Assembly: GCF_019977275.1 (NCBI RefSeq)
Contig: NZ_AP024650.1
Span: 1,674,001 to 1,738,000 of the forward strand
Source: Arthrobacter sp. StoSoilB19
Lineage (GTDB): Bacteria > Actinomycetota > Actinomycetes > Actinomycetales > Micrococcaceae
Direction of reading: 5' to 3'
Length of the DNA: 64,000 bases
Shown here one piece after another: positions 61,537 through 64,000 of the stretch. The notes under the pieces were generated by a model. The model worked only from the letters and a program-made list of their open reading frames with translations. It was not told the DNA's origin and made no database searches. Every line of letters begins with the position of its first letter. Position 1 is the first letter of the stretch. A program made the translations under genes and the position numbers.

Positions 61537-62910
61537 GTGACCACTTTCCCGGAGTTTCCCGCCCCCGCGGCAGCCGCCGTCGATTTCCGCACCGTCGACC
61601 TTCGCGGCCGCAACCTGACGCTCGCAGCCCTGCGCGCCGCCGTTCCCCGGGCCAAGGGCCAGACCGTGGCGGATGCCGAAGAAAAGGTCCTGGAGATCAT
61701 CTCCGCCGTCCGGCAGCGCGGCTTTGCGGCGCTGGCGGACTTGGCGGAAAGGTTCGACGGCGTGGCCCAGGGCCACCCGCTGGTCCCCAGGGAGGCGATT
61801 GACGCAGCGCTGGCCCAGTTGGAACCGGAGGTGCGGGCCGCGCTGGAGGAATCGATCAGCCGGGCACGGAAATTCGCTGACGCCCAGCGCCCCCGCAACG
61901 TGGACGTCGAACTTGGCGACGGCGCCGTGGTCAGCCAGAACTGGGTCCCCGTGGCGCGGGTGGGGCTGTACGTTCCCGGCGGCCTTGCCGTGTATCCGTC
62001 ATCGGTGATCATGAACGTCGTGCCCGCACTCGCGGCAGGCGTGGAATCCGTTGCCCTGGCCTCACCGCCGCAGAAGGAGTTCGGCGGCCTGCCGCACCCC
62101 ACCATCCTGGCCGCAGCGGCGCTGCTGGGCGTCACCGAGGTCTATGCCATCGGCGGTGCGCAGGCCATCGCCGCCTTCGCGTACGGCGTCGAAGCCTCAC
62201 CGGCCGGTCCCGCGCTGGAGCCCGTCGATGTGGTGACAGGGCCCGGGAACATCTTCGTCGCCACGGCCAAACGGCTGGTCAAGGGCGTTGTCGGAATCGA
62301 CTCCGAGGCGGGAACCACGGAAATCGCCATCCTGGCCGACGACTCCGCCCAGCCGGCGCTGGTTGCCGCAGACCTGCTCAGCCAGGCCGAGCACGATCCC
62401 AAGGCCGCATCGGTCCTGATCACCGATTCGGAAGAGCTGGCCGCGGCCGTGCGCGCTGAACTGGAGCTTCAGGCCGCTGCAACCAAACACTCGGCGAGGG
62501 TCCGGGAGGCGCTGTCCGGCCCGCAGTCCGGCGTCGTGCTGGTGGACGGACTGGAGCAGGGGATCGCTGCCTGCGACGCCTACGCCGCCGAGCACCTGGA
62601 AATCATGACCCGCGATGCCGCAGCCGTGGCTGCACGGATCCGCAATGCGGGGGCAATCTTCGTCGGCGACTACAGCCCGGTGAGCCTGGGCGACTACTGC
62701 GCAGGCTCCAACCACGTGCTGCCCACCAGCGGCACCGCTGCCTTTTCGTCGGGCCTGAACGTCACCACCTTCCTGCGCGCCATCCAGGTGGTCAACTACA
62801 GCCGGGAAGCCCTGGCAGAGGTCAGCGGGCACATCGTGAGCCTGTCCCGGGCCGAGGACCTTCCGGCCCACGGCGACGCCGTCACGGCGCGGTTCCCCGG
62901 CCAGGGGTGA
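61537..62910 (+). CDS. hisD: Histidinol dehydrogenase
   Basis: Zinc- and NAD-dependent enzyme catalysing the last two steps of histidine synthesis. [18 protein letters not shown] (about residue 145), [20 protein letters not shown] [13 protein letters not shown] (about 206), [30 protein letters not shown], and AEHLEIMT with a catalytic/zinc His (about 350) identify it. Length 457 is slightly above average owing to about 20 extra N-terminal residues. No other his gene lies in the remaining 1 kb, where nrdR follows instead. Confidence 0.96.
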   Translation: MTTFPEFPAPAAAAVDFRTVDLRGRNLTLAALRAAVPRAKGQTVADAEEKVLEIISAVRQRGFAALADLAERFDGVAQGHPLVPREAIDAALAQLEPEVRAALEESISRARKFADAQRPRNVDVELGDGAVVSQNWVPVARVGLYVPGGLAVYPSSVIMNVVPALAAGVESVALASPPQKEFGGLPHPTILAAAALLGVTEVYAIGGAQAIAAFAYGVEASPAGPALEPVDVVTGPGNIFVATAKRLVKGVVGIDSEAGTTEIAILADDSAQPALVAADLLSQAEHDPKAASVLITDSEELAAAVRAELELQAAATKHSARVREALSGPQSGVVLVDGLEQGIAACDAYAAEHLEIMTRDAAAVAARIRNAGAIFVGDYSPVSLGDYCAGSNHVLPTSGTAAFSSGLNVTTFLRAIQVVNYSREALAEVSGHIVSLSRAEDLPAHGDAVTARFPGQG

Positions 62911-62911
62911 C

Positions 62912-62966
62912 ACCACTACATGTAGTAATTACAGGATTGTTATTACCCCACATGTGCCCGTAAACT
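62912..62966 (+). promoter_or_regulatory. nrdR promoter with two NrdR-like boxes
   Basis: Two palindromic cores, ACTACATGTAGT (62915-62926) and CCACATGTG (62948-62956), have their ACATGT centres exactly 32 bp apart (three helical turns), the usual spacing of paired NrdR boxes. TTGTTA (62937-62942) and TAAACT (62961-62966) form a promoter with an 18-bp spacer overlapping box 2. Confidence 0.6.
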
Positions 62967-63049
62967 GGGAGGCGCCACAGCATTGCCCCCGGCGGTGCTG
63001 ATGGCTTCCAAGGAATCTTGCACACCACAAGCGAAAAGGGGGGAACGAC

Positions 63050-63553
63050 ATGTACTGCCCGTTCTGCCGCAACCCCGATTCCCGCGTGGTGGACAGTCGG
63101 ATGGCGGATGACGGTTCAGCCATCCGCCGGCGCCGGCAGTGCCCCGAATGCGGCCGCCGGTTCACCACCGTGGAAACAACCAGCCTCTCCGTGATCAAGC
63201 GGTCCGGGGTGGGCGAACCCTTCAGCCGCAGCAAGGTCATCAACGGAGTCCGCAAGGCCTGCCAGGGCCGCCCCGTGAGCGAGGATGACCTCGCCATGCT
63301 GGCCCAGGAAGTCGAAGAACAAATCCGGGCGTCCGGTGCAGCCGAAATTGACGCCCACGAGGTGGGCCTGGTGATCCTTGGACCACTGCAGAAACTCGAC
63401 AAGGTGGCGTACCTGCGCTTTGCCAGCGTGTACCAGGCGTTCGAGTCCCTTGAGGATTTCGAAACTGCTATCGCCCTGCTCCGCCACGAGGCCGAAGAGG
63501 ACGCCAAAGGCCCGGCCGGCAACGCCAAGAGCTCCGAGAAGAGCCCCCTCTAG
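63050..63553 (+). CDS. nrdR: Transcriptional repressor NrdR
   Basis: Zinc-ribbon/ATP-cone repressor of ribonucleotide reductase genes that senses ATP versus d[20 protein letters not shown] and [10 protein letters not shown] supply the four Cys ligands (about residues 3-34). The ATP-cone spans about 46-136 ([43 protein letters not shown]). Product of 167 residues with a short polar tail. A GGGGGGAA-type ribosome-binding site precedes the ATG. No nrd structural genes are in the window; the boxes upstream predict autoregulation. Confidence 0.96.
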   Translation: MYCPFCRNPDSRVVDSRMADDGSAIRRRRQCPECGRRFTTVETTSLSVIKRSGVGEPFSRSKVINGVRKACQGRPVSEDDLAMLAQEVEEQIRASGAAEIDAHEVGLVILGPLQKLDKVAYLRFASVYQAFESLEDFETAIALLRHEAEEDAKGPAGNAKSSEKSPL

Positions 63554-63556
63554 ACT

Positions 63557-63596
63557 CCGGTGGCGGCAGCGGAGGGGAAGCCGCAGCCGCCACCGG
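63557..63596. terminator. Bidirectional hairpin between nrdR and ppgK
   Basis: 15 base pairs plus one A-A mismatch (63557-63572 with 63581-63596), loop of eight, placed between two convergent genes. There is no T-tract. Confidence 0.75.
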
Positions 63597-63604
63597 CACC
63601 ACTC

Positions 63605-64000
63605 CTACTTGGCCAGCTTGTGCTTCAGGGCGATTTCCAGGGCGGCGCCCACGATGCCTGCCTCGTTGCGCAGGACAGCCGGGACAATCGGGGTGCGGAG
63701 CTTGAGGTTGGGTAGGTACTCGTCCGCGCGCTTCGAGATTCCGCCGCCCACGATGAACAGTTCCGGCGAGAACAGGAACTCCACGTGGGAGAAGTAGCGC
63801 TGAAGCAGCACACTGTACTCGTCCCATGACAGCCCGTCCCGTTCCCGGGCCACAGCGGATGCCTTGGATTCGGCGTCGAAGCCGTCAATTTCAAGGTGGC
63901 CCAGCTCGGCGTTGGGGACCAGTTTGCCGTCGAAGATGAAGGCCGAACCGATGCCTGTACCGAGGGTGATGACCAGGACCGTGCCGGACACGCCGGCGCC
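63605..64000 (-). CDS. ppgK: Polyphosphate glucokinase (5' end beyond the window)
   Basis: C-terminal 131 codons of a ROK-superfamily glucokinase that phosphorylates glucose with polyphosphate or ATP. GTVLVITLGTGIGSAFIFDG, PNAELGHLEIDG and FSPELFIVGGGISKRADEYLP match actinobacterial PpgK and not the Cys-motif glucokinase at 21590. The stop is TAG at 63605-63607. The frame runs off the right edge, so the N-terminal ATP/polyphosphate-binding part is not visible. Confidence 0.9.
   Translation of the reverse strand, partial: GAGVSGTVLVITLGTGIGSAFIFDGKLVPNAELGHLEIDGFDAESKASAVARERDGLSWDEYSVLLQRYFSHVEFLFSPELFIVGGGISKRADEYLPNLKLRTPIVPAVLRNEAGIVGAALEIALKHKLAK

Overview
This window is a 64 kb stretch of a high-GC actinobacterial chromosome. 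It most resembles Arthrobacter or Pseudarthrobacter (Micrococcaceae). The evidence is gene content and order, frequent GTG starts, probable leaderless transcripts, and a MurE whose substrate loop does not read DNPR, which fits lysine-type peptidoglycan. Family and synteny statements come from recognising the translated proteins; no database search was run. The DNA is nearly all housekeeping. I see no prophage, transposase, CRISPR array or obvious island.

Left part (1-8440): the tail of a DctA-type transporter, then a co-directional run parA-like, scpA, scpB, rluB, tyrA, cmk, plsC-like and der, most of it with very short gaps or overlaps. This is the Rv1708-Rv1713 neighbourhood of mycobacteria. 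A tRNA-Pro(GGG) follows. Next, on the minus strand, come a secreted LGFP-repeat/NodB deacetylase with near-identical 162-bp DNA repeats and an Fpg/Nei glycosylase. From 11860 to 14949 lies the conserved gcvH-garA-ftsR-bifunctional nuclease-MerR block. A second, orphan ParA and pyruvate carboxylase (pyc) follow, separated by long bidirectional terminators.

Middle part (19610-35188): lipid and central metabolism (acyl-CoA synthetase, ROK glucokinase, two tandem paralogous alpha/beta hydrolases with a small membrane protein, a second acyltransferase, class II DAHP synthase). Then comes an envelope-signalling group: a PASTA kinase (PknL-like), a LysM/transglycosylase protein, an Rv2175c-like DNA-binding protein, a polyprenyl diphosphate synthase, a lipoprotein, DNA polymerase IV and a DUF3040 protein.

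Right part (35434-60292): the complete actinobacterial division and cell-wall (dcw) cluster: mraZ, rsmH, ftsL, ftsI, murE, murF, mraY, murD, ftsW, murG, murC, ftsQ, ftsZ, then pgeF, yggS-like, sepF, yggT, divIVA, lspA, an RluD-type synthase and dnaE. As expected in actinobacteria, ftsA and ddl are absent. The window ends with a flavin reductase, a small membrane protein, hisD, nrdR and the C-terminal part of ppgK.

The most interesting signals are in non-coding DNA: five 9-bp direct repeats before the LysM/transglycosylase gene; a 16-bp MraZ-box block with an exact inverted copy about 90 bp away; a perfect inverted repeat upstream of ftsZ whose half-site recurs before the second MerR gene; paired NrdR boxes before nrdR; and a recurring TAnnnT-N6-8-GTG/ATG arrangement that predicts leaderless mRNAs for at least seven genes. 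I did not find a convincing wholly new multi-gene system.
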